A stretch of 52,359 nucleotides of DNA from an uncultured Verrucomicrobia subdivision 3 bacterium (GTDB lineage: Bacteria > Verrucomicrobiota > Verrucomicrobiia > Limisphaerales > UBA11358), in NCBI GenBank assembly GCA_903875465.1, contig CAIQWB010000152.1:1-52359 (forward strand). The letters are read 5' to 3'. Position 1 is the stretch's first letter, and every line of letters starts with the position of its first letter. Below, in pieces: positions 41,643-50,092 of this stretch. The notes below the pieces were generated by a model, which made no database searches, was not told where the DNA came from, and worked only from the letters and a program-made list of their open reading frames with translations. The position numbers and the translations under genes are program-made.

Positions 41643-42245
41643 TTAGTTCCGGCTGCGACTGCTCCGCATCAGGAGGCTCGTCGCCCACATCCCGGTCACC
41701 GCCAAACCGGCAAACAGTTGCGAGGGTTCCGGCACCGGCGATAAATCCACCCTCAAATTGTCCATGGTAATCTGCCGGTTAGGGGACAGGCTAAATTGGG
41801 CATCCGTGATGTCGCTGTAATTAAAAGTGATAAACGTTGAGCCATACTGCGACAGGTTGTACGTGTTGTCGAACACCAGGGTGGTCCCTCGGTAACCCTT
41901 TACCGTCATTGCCTCCGTTTCATAGGAAGCCGCGAAATAGCCGGAATCCAGGTTAAACGTTCCCGTCGGGGCGGTAATATCTGACGTACGACCGCCATAA
42001 TTAAATCCCACATTCGGGCCGGACTGTTCCACCACCGGATAGCCCGCCGGACCATAATAATTGTAAGCCGCCGGGAAGGCCGCCACATTCACAACCCACA
42101 TTTGATTCCAGTTCAAGCCCGCATAACCATTGGGAATGACCGTGCCATGCCCATTATCGGTAATCTCGTCAAACGTGATCACATTCGCATGTGTCGACAT
42201 CGCCAATGCCGCCGTAATTGCCACGAGCATTAATTTACTGTTCAT
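41643..42245 (-). CDS. PEP-CTERM sorting domain exported protein
   Basis: A 200-residue secreted protein. A signal peptide (about residues 1-20, LMLVAITAALAMSTHA) leads into a beta-sandwich-like body (VITFDEITDNGHGTVIPNGY, GYFAASYETEAMTVKGYRGT). The C-terminus is a PEP-CTERM signal: VPEPSQLFAGL, a hydrophobic helix, and the basic end RSSRSRN. Exosortase would anchor or release it at the surface, often with exopolysaccharide. No exosortase gene lies in the window. The body resembles PEP-CTERM proteins of Verrucomicrobiota with lipocalin-like or jelly-roll folds. Confidence 0.85.
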   Translation of the reverse strand: MNSKLMLVAITAALAMSTHANVITFDEITDNGHGTVIPNGYAGLNWNQMWVVNVAAFPAAYNYYGPAGYPVVEQSGPNVGFNYGGRTSDITAPTGTFNLDSGYFAASYETEAMTVKGYRGTTLVFDNTYNLSQYGSTFITFNYSDITDAQFSLSPNRQITMDNLRVDLSPVPEPSQLFAGLAVTGMWATSLLMRSSRSRN

Positions 42246-42550
42246 GATGGTTTTGTGGTTTGCCCTCTGCCAAACCGGAGTTTTATGGTTGTTGAGTGAT
42301 ATGGACCGCTGTTTAAATTCCGCCCGCTAAGCTTGGGCCAACAGACTGTCTCTGTTTAATCCAAATTCGGTTGGGTTTCAAGGATTTTTACAAAATAGAG
42401 TAAGTTGGTTTTACTATTGCATATTGAAGTTCGGATTTTACCATTCCCCCTCGTCCGCCCGCCCGCTAGCATTAAGGCCATTAAATGAATGGTAACAATT
42501 CGCGTCCCGGCTCCGTCCATAATGGGGTGCTCCCACTGCCTTGACTGAAC
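42246..42550. other. divergent intergenic region before the PEP-CTERM and synthetase genes
   Basis: 305 bp without a gene. It should hold both divergent promoters, but no strong sigma70 pair is evident. AT-rich sequence lies at 42,380-42,440, including a GCATATTGAAGTTCGG word stretch resembling the repeats of the phage block. Confidence 0.4.
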
Positions 42551-45500
42551 ATGCCTGCCGCCTCCCCGCAACCGCCCGCCGGTCCCCCCGCGCAAATGGA
42601 ATTGTTTTCCGCGGCCGAACCGCCGCTGTCGCCGCTGCCGCCCGAGTCATCCGCTCCGCCGGCGCCGCTCGTGTTGCGCGGTCCCGCTCGCCCCGATCTC
42701 CTGCGCGAGGAATGCCTCGGTGACCTTCTCACCGCCACCGCCCGCCGCCGCCCCCGGCATCCCGCCCTGATCTGGGGACAGCGCACCGTCACTTATGCCG
42801 AACTGGAGGCCGAAAGCCAGTCCCTCGCCCAGGACCTCGCGGGGCAGGGGAGTGCGCCCGGCCGGATCATCGGCTTGTTCCTGCCCCGGGGCGCGGATTT
42901 GCTCATCGCCCAGGCCGCCATCACCCACAGCGGTGCTGCCTGGCTCCCCTTCGATGCCGAGACGCCCCTCGACCGTGTCAAAACCTGCCTGGATTCCGCC
43001 GGCGCCCTCGGCCTGCTCACCACCCGCGCCTGGCTCCCGCGCCTGGCCGGCTTCCCCGTGCCTGTGTGGGCCATCGAGGACCTCCGCGAAGCGTCGCCCC
43101 ATGCCCCGTGCCCCGCGCCCCGCGCCTCCCCCAACGACCCCGCCTACGTCATTTACACCTCCGGTTCCACCGGCACCCCCAAGGGCATCGCCGTCAGCCA
43201 CCGCAGCATCTGCCACTTTCTCCGCAGCGAAAACGAGCTCCTCGGCGTGCGCGAAACCGACCGCGTCTACCAGGGCTTTTCCGTGGCCTTCGACATGTCC
43301 TTCGAGGAAATCTGGATTTCCTACCTCGTCGGCGCCACCCTCTGGATTGCCCCCGCCGCCCTCGCCGGGGATTCTGAAGCCCTCGCCGCCGTGCTGAATC
43401 GCGAATACGTCACCGTCCTCCACGCCGTGCCCACCCTGATGGGCCTCATCGCTGATCCGCTCCCCAAAGTCCGGCTCCTCAACCTCGGCGGCGAAGCCTG
43501 TCCCGATGTCCTGGCCCAGCGCTTCGTCCATCCCACGCGCACGGTCTACAACACCTACGGCCCCACCGAAACCGCCGTCTCCGCCACCATCGCCGAATTG
43601 CGCCCCGGCGAACCCGTCACCATCGGCCGGCCCCTGCCCAATTACGGACTCCTCGTGGTTGATTCCGCCGGCCGCCCGCTTCCCGCCGGCGAAACCGGCG
43701 AGCTCTGCATCTTTGGCCCCGGCCTGGCCATCGGCTATCTCAACCGCCCCGAACTCACCGCCGCCCGTTTCGTGCCCAACCCCGTCGCCGCCGGCCCCCA
43801 CGAGGCGCGCATGTACCGCACCGGCGACCTCGCCCGCATCGCTCCCGGCGGCCCCGTCCACTGCCTCGGGCGGGTGGATAATCAGGTAAAACTCCGCGGC
43901 TTCCGCGTGGAACTTGATGAAATCACCGCCGTCCTGAGCGCCCAGCCCCGCGTGGCCGCCGCCGCCGTCGTCGTCCGGCGGTTGGGCGATGCCGATGAAG
44001 TCGTGGCCTTCGTCCTGCCCACGGACCAGACCCCCGATCCCGCGCAACTTCGCGCCGCCCTCGCCGCCCGGCTGCCCGCCTACATGGTCCCCGCGCACTT
44101 TGAACTGGTCACCACGCTCCCCCGCCTGGCCTCCGGCAAAATCAATGTCCCCCTCCTGCGCGAAGTCCTCCTGCAAACCGCCGCGCCGGTCTCCGCCGCG
44201 CCACCCCACACCCCCGAGGCAGCCGTCCTCTATGCCGCGCTCAAAAAACTCTTTCCCGCCGCCGCCCTCCGGCCCGAGGCCGATTTCTTCTTCGATCTCG
44301 GCGGCCACTCGCTCCTCGCCGCCCGGCTCGTTTCCGCCCTGCGCACCGATGAACGCTACGGCGGGCTCAGCGTGCAGGACGTCTACCGCGAACGCACCCT
44401 CGCCGGTCTCGCCCGCGCCCTGGAACGCGTGCGCCTCGCCAAAACCACCCGGGCCGCCCTGTCCGCCCGCGCGCCCGTCCCCGCCGCCCGGCATTTCTGG
44501 TGCGGCCTCGCCCAGGCGGTGGTCATCCCGGGCTTCGTCCTCCTGCACATGGCCGACTGGCTGGCCCCGTTCTTTGTCTACCACTATTTCACCGGCGATG
44601 AAGGCGACAGCCTCCCCCGCGCCGTGCTCTTTTCGCTCGGCACCTTTGTCCTGGCCCAACTCGCCAACTTCGCCATCGCCATCGCCGGCAAACGCCTGCT
44701 CACCGGAAAATTGACGCCCGGCGTCTACCCCCTCTGGGGCTTCACCTATTTCCGCTGGTGGCTCGCCGGCAAATTCAGCGAACTGCCCGATGTCTACCTC
44801 CTCGCCGCCTCGCCCTGGATGCCCCTGTACCTCCGCGCCCTCGGGGCCCGTGTCGGCCGCGATGCCATGATCGACACCATCTCCGTCGCCGCCCCCGAAC
44901 TCCTCACCGTGGGCGATGGCGCCAGTCTCGGCGCCTTTGTGAATCTGGAAAATGCCCGCGTCGAGGGCGGCCAGCTCCACCTCGGCCCCGTGGTCGTCGG
45001 CCGGGAGGCCGTCGTGGATTCCTATGCTGTGCTGGAGAACGCCACCGCCCTGGGCGACGGCGCGCGGCTCAAGGGCCAGTCCGCCCTGGGGGCCGGCCAG
45101 ACCATTCCCGCCGGCCAGGTCTGGGAAGGCGCCCCCGCGCGCGACACCGGCGAATCCCCCCGTCCGCTCCCCCCGCGCCCCGTGGCCGGCCCGCTCCGCC
45201 GCGCCACCCAGGCCATCGTGTTTGCGCTCACCGCCTTCGCGGTCGCCATCCTCTTTTTTCTCCCCACCTTTCCCGCCTTCATGCTCATTGACTGGCTGGA
45301 TGCGCACACCGTGGATGTGTTCGATTCCGAGCCCAACCCCCTCACCGCCTTCGGCCTCTTTTTCCTGCTGGCCATTCCCGCCAGCGCCCTGCTCGTGAGC
45401 CTCACCATGCTCGTCACCGCCGGCTTGCGCCGCCTCCTCCCCCGCCAGCGCGCCGGGCGGTTCTCCGTCTACAGCTTTGCCTTCTGGCACAAAAAGCTCA

Positions 45501-46624
45501 TGACCTTCATCCTGGATATGAGCCTGCGCACCCTGCACGGCCTCTATGCCTCCGTCTACGCCCCGCTCTGGCTCCGCCTCCTCGGCGCCCAGGTCGGCCG
45601 CCACGCCGAAATCTCCACCGCCGAAGGCATGGTGCCCGAGCTCCTCACCCTCGGGGACGACAGCTTTATCGCCGATGGCGCCATGCTCGGGGATGAAGAA
45701 CTCAGTGGTGGCTGGATGGGCCTGCAACCCACCGCCATTGGCAGCCGCTCCTTCATTGGCAATGGCGCCTACGTCCCCGATGGCACCACCGTCCCGGACG
45801 ACGTCCTCATCGGCGTGCAAACCAAGGTGCCCGCCAACGACCAGATGCAGTCCGGCCAGACCTGGATCGGCTCCCCCGCCATGCTCCTCCCCGCCCGCGA
45901 GGCGCTCACCGGCTTCCCTGCGGCCCTGACCTTCCGACCCTCCCGCTGGCGGCGCCTCGGTCGCGGCCTCTTCGAGGGCCTGCGCATCGTGTTGCCACTG
46001 GCGCTGATTATTGCCTCCGGCTATTTGATCGTGGTGCTCGTCATGCCCCTCGCCGAGGATAATGGCTGGGGCTGGCGGGTCGCGCTCGCCCTGGCCGGCG
46101 CGGGCTGCCTTTACGGGCTGGCCTCCTTCCTCCTCGTCGTCGCGCTCAAATGGCTTTGCCTGGGCCGCTACCAACCCCGCGCCGCCCCCATGTGGACCCC
46201 CTTCGTCTGGACTAGCGAGGCCATCACCAACCTCTACGAATCCCTCGCCATCCCCAACTTCCTCGACCTCCTGCGTGGCACCCCCATGCTGCCCTGGGCC
46301 CTCCGCCTGCTGGGCGCGCGCATCGGGAAAAAAGTGTGGTTGAACACCACCGACCTCACGGAATTCGACTGCGTCAGCATCGGCGATGGCGCGGAACTCA
46401 ACGCCTGGTCCGGCCCCCAAACCCATCTCTTCGAGGACCGCGTCATGAAAATCGGCCGCGTCGACATCGGGGCGCGCGTCACCGTCGGTGCCCGCAGCAC
46501 CATCTTATACGATACCCACGTCGCCGACGACGCCCGCCTCGGCCCCCTCACCCTCGTGGCCAAGGGCGAGCGCCTGCCCCCCGCCACCGCCTGGTCCGGT
46601 TCCCCCGCCCAGCCCGTGGCCTGA
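42551..46624 (+). CDS. Pls-type single-module peptide synthetase with membrane-embedded hexapeptide domains
   Basis: A 1,357-residue protein. The adenylation domain (about 50-545) has YVIYTSGSTGTPKGIA (A3), NTYGPTETAVSA (A5), MYRTGDLARI (A7), GRVDNQVKLRGFRVELDEI (A8) and LASGKINVPLL (A10). A carrier domain has DLGGHSLLAARLV (Ser near 585). The remaining 700 residues hold six or so membrane helices and three hexapeptide-repeat acyltransferase-like domains (GARVGRDAMIDT, GAQVGRHAEISTAEGMVPEL, GARIGKKVWLNTTDLTEFDC). This is the architecture of epsilon-poly-lysine synthetase and relatives (TIGR02353 terminal domain), which polymerise one amino acid without condensation modules. The amino acid used here cannot be read by eye. 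A GC-rich repeat is embedded near residue 185. Confidence 0.88.
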   Translation: MPAASPQPPAGPPAQMELFSAAEPPLSPLPPESSAPPAPLVLRGPARPDLLREECLGDLLTATARRRPRHPALIWGQRTVTYAELEAESQSLAQDLAGQGSAPGRIIGLFLPRGADLLIAQAAITHSGAAWLPFDAETPLDRVKTCLDSAGALGLLTTRAWLPRLAGFPVPVWAIEDLREASPHAPCPAPRASPNDPAYVIYTSGSTGTPKGIAVSHRSICHFLRSENELLGVRETDRVYQGFSVAFDMSFEEIWISYLVGATLWIAPAALAGDSEALAAVLNREYVTVLHAVPTLMGLIADPLPKVRLLNLGGEACPDVLAQRFVHPTRTVYNTYGPTETAVSATIAELRPGEPVTIGRPLPNYGLLVVDSAGRPLPAGETGELCIFGPGLAIGYLNRPELTAARFVPNPVAAGPHEARMYRTGDLARIAPGGPVHCLGRVDNQVKLRGFRVELDEITAVLSAQPRVAAAAVVVRRLGDADEVVAFVLPTDQTPDPAQLRAALAARLPAYMVPAHFELVTTLPRLASGKINVPLLREVLLQTAAPVSAAPPHTPEAAVLYAALKKLFPAAALRPEADFFFDLGGHSLLAARLVSALRTDERYGGLSVQDVYRERTLAGLARALERVRLAKTTRAALSARAPVPAARHFWCGLAQAVVIPGFVLLHMADWLAPFFVYHYFTGDEGDSLPRAVLFSLGTFVLAQLANFAIAIAGKRLLTGKLTPGVYPLWGFTYFRWWLAGKFSELPDVYLLAASPWMPLYLRALGARVGRDAMIDTISVAAPELLTVGDGASLGAFVNLENARVEGGQLHLGPVVVGREAVVDSYAVLENATALGDGARLKGQSALGAGQTIPAGQVWEGAPARDTGESPRPLPPRPVAGPLRRATQAIVFALTAFAVAILFFLPTFPAFMLIDWLDAHTVDVFDSEPNPLTAFGLFFLLAIPASALLVSLTMLVTAGLRRLLPRQRAGRFSVYSFAFWHKKLMTFILDMSLRTLHGLYASVYAPLWLRLLGAQVGRHAEISTAEGMVPELLTLGDDSFIADGAMLGDEELSGGWMGLQPTAIGSRSFIGNGAYVPDGTTVPDDVLIGVQTKVPANDQMQSGQTWIGSPAMLLPAREALTGFPAALTFRPSRWRRLGRGLFEGLRIVLPLALIIASGYLIVVLVMPLAEDNGWGWRVALALAGAGCLYGLASFLLVVALKWLCLGRYQPRAAPMWTPFVWTSEAITNLYESLAIPNFLDLLRGTPMLPWALRLLGARIGKKVWLNTTDLTEFDCVSIGDGAELNAWSGPQTHLFEDRVMKIGRVDIGARVTVGARSTILYDTHVADDARLGPLTLVAKGERLPPATAWSGSPAQPVA
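43096..43126. repeat. CCCCGCG repeat inside the synthetase gene
   Basis: GCCCCATGCCCCGTGCCCCG, then CGCCCCGCGCC, is read in frame as SPHAPCPAPRASP between adenylation motifs A2 and A3. The same units occur between phage genes at 29,780-29,802 and 30,363-30,382. Confidence 0.65.
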
Positions 46625-46639
46625 GCCGCCCGCTGAACG

Positions 46640-47899
46640 TTATTCTTCCACGCGGCGAATGCGCGCGCCCAGGGCCCGGAGCTTCGCATCCATTTGTTCG
46701 TAACCCCGGTCCAGATGGTAAATGCGGTTCACCTGCGTTTCGCCCGAGGCCGCCAGCCCCGCAATCACCAGCGCCGCCGAGGCCCGCAAATCACTGGCCA
46801 TCACCGGCGCGCCGTTCAAGGGTTTGCCCCCTTTGACAATCGCGCTCGGCCCTTCAATTTCAATGTCCGCCCCCAGCCGCGCGAGTTCGCTCACGTGCAT
46901 GAAACGCGATTCAAAAATACGCTCGGTAATAATGCTGATCCCCGGGGCCAGCGCCATGAGCGACATCATCTGGGCCTGCACATCCGTGGGAAAACCGGAG
47001 TAGGGCAGGGTGGTGATGTCCACCGGTTTTAATTTGCCTTTGCGGCGCGCAATCATGTTCGCGCCCGAGCGTTCCACACTCACCCCGGCCTCCGCGAGCT
47101 TGTCGATCACCGCCCGCAAATGTTCCGCCCGGGCGCCCTTCACCGTCACTTCGCCCTTGGTGGCCCCGGCGGCAATCAGAAACGTGGCCGCTTCAATCCG
47201 GTCGGGAATGACCTCGTGCTCCGCCCCGTGCAGTTTGGCCACCCCCGTGATCGTGATGGTCGGGCTGCCCGCCCCCGCGATGTTGGCCCCCATGGCGTTC
47301 AGAAATTGCGCCAGGTCCACCACCTCGGGTTCGCAGGCCGCGCTTTCGATCACCGTGATGCCCTGCGCCAGGGTGGCCGCCATCATGATGTTCGCCGTGC
47401 CCAGCACCGTGGGGCCGGCCCGGCCACCGAGAAAGATCGAAGCACCCGTGAGCTGTTTGGCACTGGCCGAGACATAACCGGCATCAATTTTAATCGTCGC
47501 GCCCAGCGCTTTAAACCCCTTCAGGTGCAGATTGATCGGCCGGGCGCCAATGATGCAGCCGCCGGGCAGCGAAACCTGCGCCCGTTTCAAGCGGCCCAGC
47601 AACGGCCCCATGATGCACACCGAGCCGCGCATTTTCCGCACCAGATCGTAATCCGCGTAATCGTTGATCTTTTTGGCATGCACCGTCAGCGTGCCGTTTT
47701 CCAGGGTGGCCGTGGCCCCGAGGGACCCGAGGATCTGCGTCATGAACCGCGTGTCGCTGAGTTCCGGCACCCGGCGGATCACGCACGGTTCATCCGTGAG
47801 CAGGGTGGCGGCCATGATCGGGAGGGCGGCATTTTTACTGCCGCTGATGGTGACTTCCCCGTGCAGGGGCACGCCGCCTTTAATCAAAAAACTTTCCAT
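46640..47899 (-). CDS. murA: UDP-N-acetylglucosamine 1-carboxyvinyltransferase
   Basis: A 419-residue enzyme making the first committed peptidoglycan precursor by adding enolpyruvate to UDP-GlcNAc. It has the N-terminal GSKNAALPIMAATLL with the substrate Lys-Asn, the catalytic loop LPGGCIIGARPINLHLKG with Cys115 at the same position as the fosfomycin-target Cys of E. coli, and the ending DRGYEQMDAKLRALGARI. Cys, not Asp, at that position predicts fosfomycin sensitivity. It is convergent with the synthetase gene (stops 15 bp apart). Confidence 0.97.
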   Translation of the reverse strand: MESFLIKGGVPLHGEVTISGSKNAALPIMAATLLTDEPCVIRRVPELSDTRFMTQILGSLGATATLENGTLTVHAKKINDYADYDLVRKMRGSVCIMGPLLGRLKRAQVSLPGGCIIGARPINLHLKGFKALGATIKIDAGYVSASAKQLTGASIFLGGRAGPTVLGTANIMMAATLAQGITVIESAACEPEVVDLAQFLNAMGANIAGAGSPTITITGVAKLHGAEHEVIPDRIEAATFLIAAGATKGEVTVKGARAEHLRAVIDKLAEAGVSVERSGANMIARRKGKLKPVDITTLPYSGFPTDVQAQMMSLMALAPGISIITERIFESRFMHVSELARLGADIEIEGPSAIVKGGKPLNGAPVMASDLRASAALVIAGLAASGETQVNRIYHLDRGYEQMDAKLRALGARIRRVEE

Positions 47900-47998
47900 A
47901 TAAAATTACCAGTGTGCAATGCCAGTTGGCTTTGGGTGAATAAAATTCGCGCGGGGGCAGGGTAAATGGCCCGCCCGTGTTCGACAATCCAGTTTTAA

Positions 47999-48036
47999 CC
48001 CGAACTCCGAAAATAAACCCGAACTCCGAAAGTAAA
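47999..48036. repeat. tandem 19-bp repeat upstream of murA
   Basis: Two head-to-tail copies: CCCGAACTCCGAAAATAAA (47,999-48,017) and CCCGAACTCCGAAAGTAAA (48,018-48,036), one base different. They lie between prmC and murA, 100 bp before the murA start. They could be duplicated operator sites or a slippage product. Confidence 0.75.
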
Positions 48037-48112
48037 ATGGCTGGGATGCGGCAAGATGTTGGAGCAGAAACCCTTTGGAAAAATCGCCAAAAGCCGCGCC
48101 GAAGCATCCCTT

Positions 48113-48979
48113 TCAATCTGCCGACCGGCCTTGCCGGCTCGCAATTAAAAACCGCGCCCGCTGGGTATAATCTTCCCGCACCCCTTCCACCACCCATTGG
48201 GCTTGTTCCAATAGCTCGCGGATCGCCGGGGCCTGTCCCTCCCCGAATTCCACCATGAGTTTGCCCCCGGCCCGCAGCCGGGCACCCGCTTGCCCGGCGA
48301 GGAGTTCGTAGAATTTCAGCCCGTCCGGCCCCCCATCCAGCGCGCCGTGCGGGTCAAAATCCCGGACCTCCGGCTCCAGCGTGGGAATTTCCGCCGAGGC
48401 AATGTACGGCGGGTTGCTGATCACCAAGTCAAACGTGGCCTCCGCCGGCAGCGCCCCGAACCCATCGCCGAGCCGAAATTCGATGCGTTCCGCCACCTGA
48501 TGCCGGACCGCATTGGCCCGGGCCACCTCCAGGGCCGGGGCGGAAATGTCCACCGCCGTCAGTTCGGCCGTCGGGCACTGCGCCGCCAGCGCGATCGCCA
48601 GGCAGCCGCTCCCCGTGCCGAAATCCAGGGCGGCCGCCGGCGCGGGCCGCGTGGCCAGAAAGGTCCAGCCCGCCTCCGCCAGCAATTCCGTTTCCGGGCG
48701 CGGAATCAGCACGTGGGGGTTCACCGTCATTTCATAACCGCAAAAACTCGTCGAGCCCACGATGTGCTGGAGCGGTTCGCGCTGGCTCCGGCGTTTGATC
48801 GCCTCGCGCAGCGCGTCCACCTCCGCCGGCTGGAGCGCCCGCTCAAAATTAAGGTAGAGCTGCATGCGCGGCAGCTTCAGCAGATGCGCCAGCAGCAGTT
48901 CCGTTTGCAGGCGCGGCGCTTCCACGTTTTTCTTCGTCAGAAAATCGGTGCTTTTCTGAATGGCTTCGAGCACGGTCAC
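48113..48979 (-). CDS. prmC: peptide chain release factor N5-glutamine methyltransferase
   Basis: A 288-residue SAM-dependent enzyme methylating the Gln of the GGQ motif in release factors. The N-terminal helical domain includes KNVEAPRLQTELLLAHLL and RREPLQHIVG-type sequence. The catalytic domain has VLIPRPETELLAEAG, LDFGTGSGCLAIALAAQ (motif I) and the diagnostic DLVISNPPYIASAEI with NPPY. GTG at 48,979 is chosen because upstream residues to 49,048 overlap the neighbouring membrane-protein gene and do not match the family. murA lies downstream on the same strand. Confidence 0.93.
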   Translation of the reverse strand: MTVLEAIQKSTDFLTKKNVEAPRLQTELLLAHLLKLPRMQLYLNFERALQPAEVDALREAIKRRSQREPLQHIVGSTSFCGYEMTVNPHVLIPRPETELLAEAGWTFLATRPAPAAALDFGTGSGCLAIALAAQCPTAELTAVDISAPALEVARANAVRHQVAERIEFRLGDGFGALPAEATFDLVISNPPYIASAEIPTLEPEVRDFDPHGALDGGPDGLKFYELLAGQAGARLRAGGKLMVEFGEGQAPAIRELLEQAQWVVEGVREDYTQRARFLIASRQGRSAD

Positions 48980-49013
48980 AAGGATGGGGCCAAAGGCAGT
49001 GGCGGGGCGCCGC

Positions 49014-49505
49014 TCAACGGCGGTCACGGGTGTGGATAAACAGGCCAATGTAATAGGCCAGGTAATAGCCCACCGTCAGGCCCACGAGGCCGAAGGTCAG
49101 CGGGCTTTGCCCCGGTCCATGATGCGCGGCCGCGTACTCCTCATCCTGCAGGCGAAAGAGCCGCCAGCCCATGCGCCCCAGCAGGAGCGCCGTGAGGGCG
49201 ATCCCGATATACGTATTCGGCGTGTAAAAATGCCCCTGCTCCGTCGTTTCAAACCGCGTGTGCCGCAGCCCCACGAAAGCGCCCGCCACCCCGAGCCCCG
49301 CCCCGGCGGCAAAGCTCAGGGCAATCACCGGCTGCGCCAGGCCCGTGGCCAAAATCGCCAGGCTGACCAGGCTCAAAATCACCATCGACACAATAATGCG
49401 CCCCGGCCGCAAGGGCTGGCGGCCAATGTTCCGGCGAATGCGGCGATAAATGCCCCAGGCAAACAAACCACCCAGCAACACCATCCCATACGGAGGGTTC
49501 GACAT
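49014..49505 (-). CDS. multi-pass membrane protein (CcdC-like, uncertain)
   Basis: A 163-residue protein with five likely membrane segments: MVLLGGLFAWGIYRRI, IIVSMVILSLVSLAILATGL, VIALSFAAGAGLGVAGAFVG, YIGIALTALLLGRMGW and GLVGLTVGYYLAYYIGLFI. The layout loosely resembles CcdC/DUF1453-type membrane proteins, but no diagnostic motif is certain. It ends 34 bp before prmC and shares its direction, so the two may be one transcript. Confidence 0.65.
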   Translation of the reverse strand: MSNPPYGMVLLGGLFAWGIYRRIRRNIGRQPLRPGRIIVSMVILSLVSLAILATGLAQPVIALSFAAGAGLGVAGAFVGLRHTRFETTEQGHFYTPNTYIGIALTALLLGRMGWRLFRLQDEEYAAAHHGPGQSPLTFGLVGLTVGYYLAYYIGLFIHTRDRR

Positions 49506-49726
49506 GCCCGCCAGCCTAGATTTTCGCCCGGCATTGTCGAGCGCAAAGCAGCATTACGGGACTCTCCGGAGTGCGCTGAAAATGGCGGGTGTCTCGCCGG
49601 ACGAATTCTCCGACGCCTTATAATTGCCCGCTCGCATGAGTACGAAAACCACCAGCATCCTCATCAGTGCTGCCCGACCTTGAACCTCCCCTGCACGTGG
49701 AATTTTGTTTCTTCATTCCTCAATCC

Positions 49727-50092
49727 TCATTTTCGGCCCCCTTTGGCCCCCCAAAAAATCCCCGCCCACCCCGCCAGCAAACCCGCCCCGCCAATCGGTG
49801 TAATCGCCCCCAGCCACAAAACATTCGTCACCGCCAGCACATACAAAGACCCCGAAAAAATGCTGATTCCCACCAGGAAACATAAATACGGCCCCTTCGC
49901 CAGCGGCTCCTTTCCGGCCAGCACATAGAGCATCACCGTGTGGATAAAATGGTAAAACACCGCCTTCTCCCAAATCGCCACCGTGCCCTGCTGCTCCAGC
50001 AAGGGCTTGAGCCCGTGCGCCCCAAATGCCCCCAGCGCCACCGCCAGGAAGCCCAGTGCCGCCGCCGTCCGCGTGGCTGTGGTCGGCGTCAT
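49727..50092 (-). CDS. DUF423 family inner-membrane protein (YgdD-like)
   Basis: A 121-residue protein with four membrane helices and the family signature GFLAVALGAFGAHGLKPLL, AVFYHFIHTVMLYVLAG, FLVGISIFSGSLYVLAV and LGAITPIGGAGLLAGWA. The function of DUF423 proteins is unknown. The ATG at 50,092 overlaps the stop of the S1/P1-nuclease-like gene by 4 bp, so translation is probably coupled. Confidence 0.9.
   Translation of the reverse strand: MTPTTATRTAAALGFLAVALGAFGAHGLKPLLEQQGTVAIWEKAVFYHFIHTVMLYVLAGKEPLAKGPYLCFLVGISIFSGSLYVLAVTNVLWLGAITPIGGAGLLAGWAGIFWGAKGGRK

Noticed and set aside
42647-46426. 1,259-residue open frame antisense to the peptide synthetase gene
   Set aside because: It is the mirror of a GC-rich coding strand: very rich in Gly, Glu, Ala and Asp, with no domain, while the opposite strand shows clear adenylation motifs.
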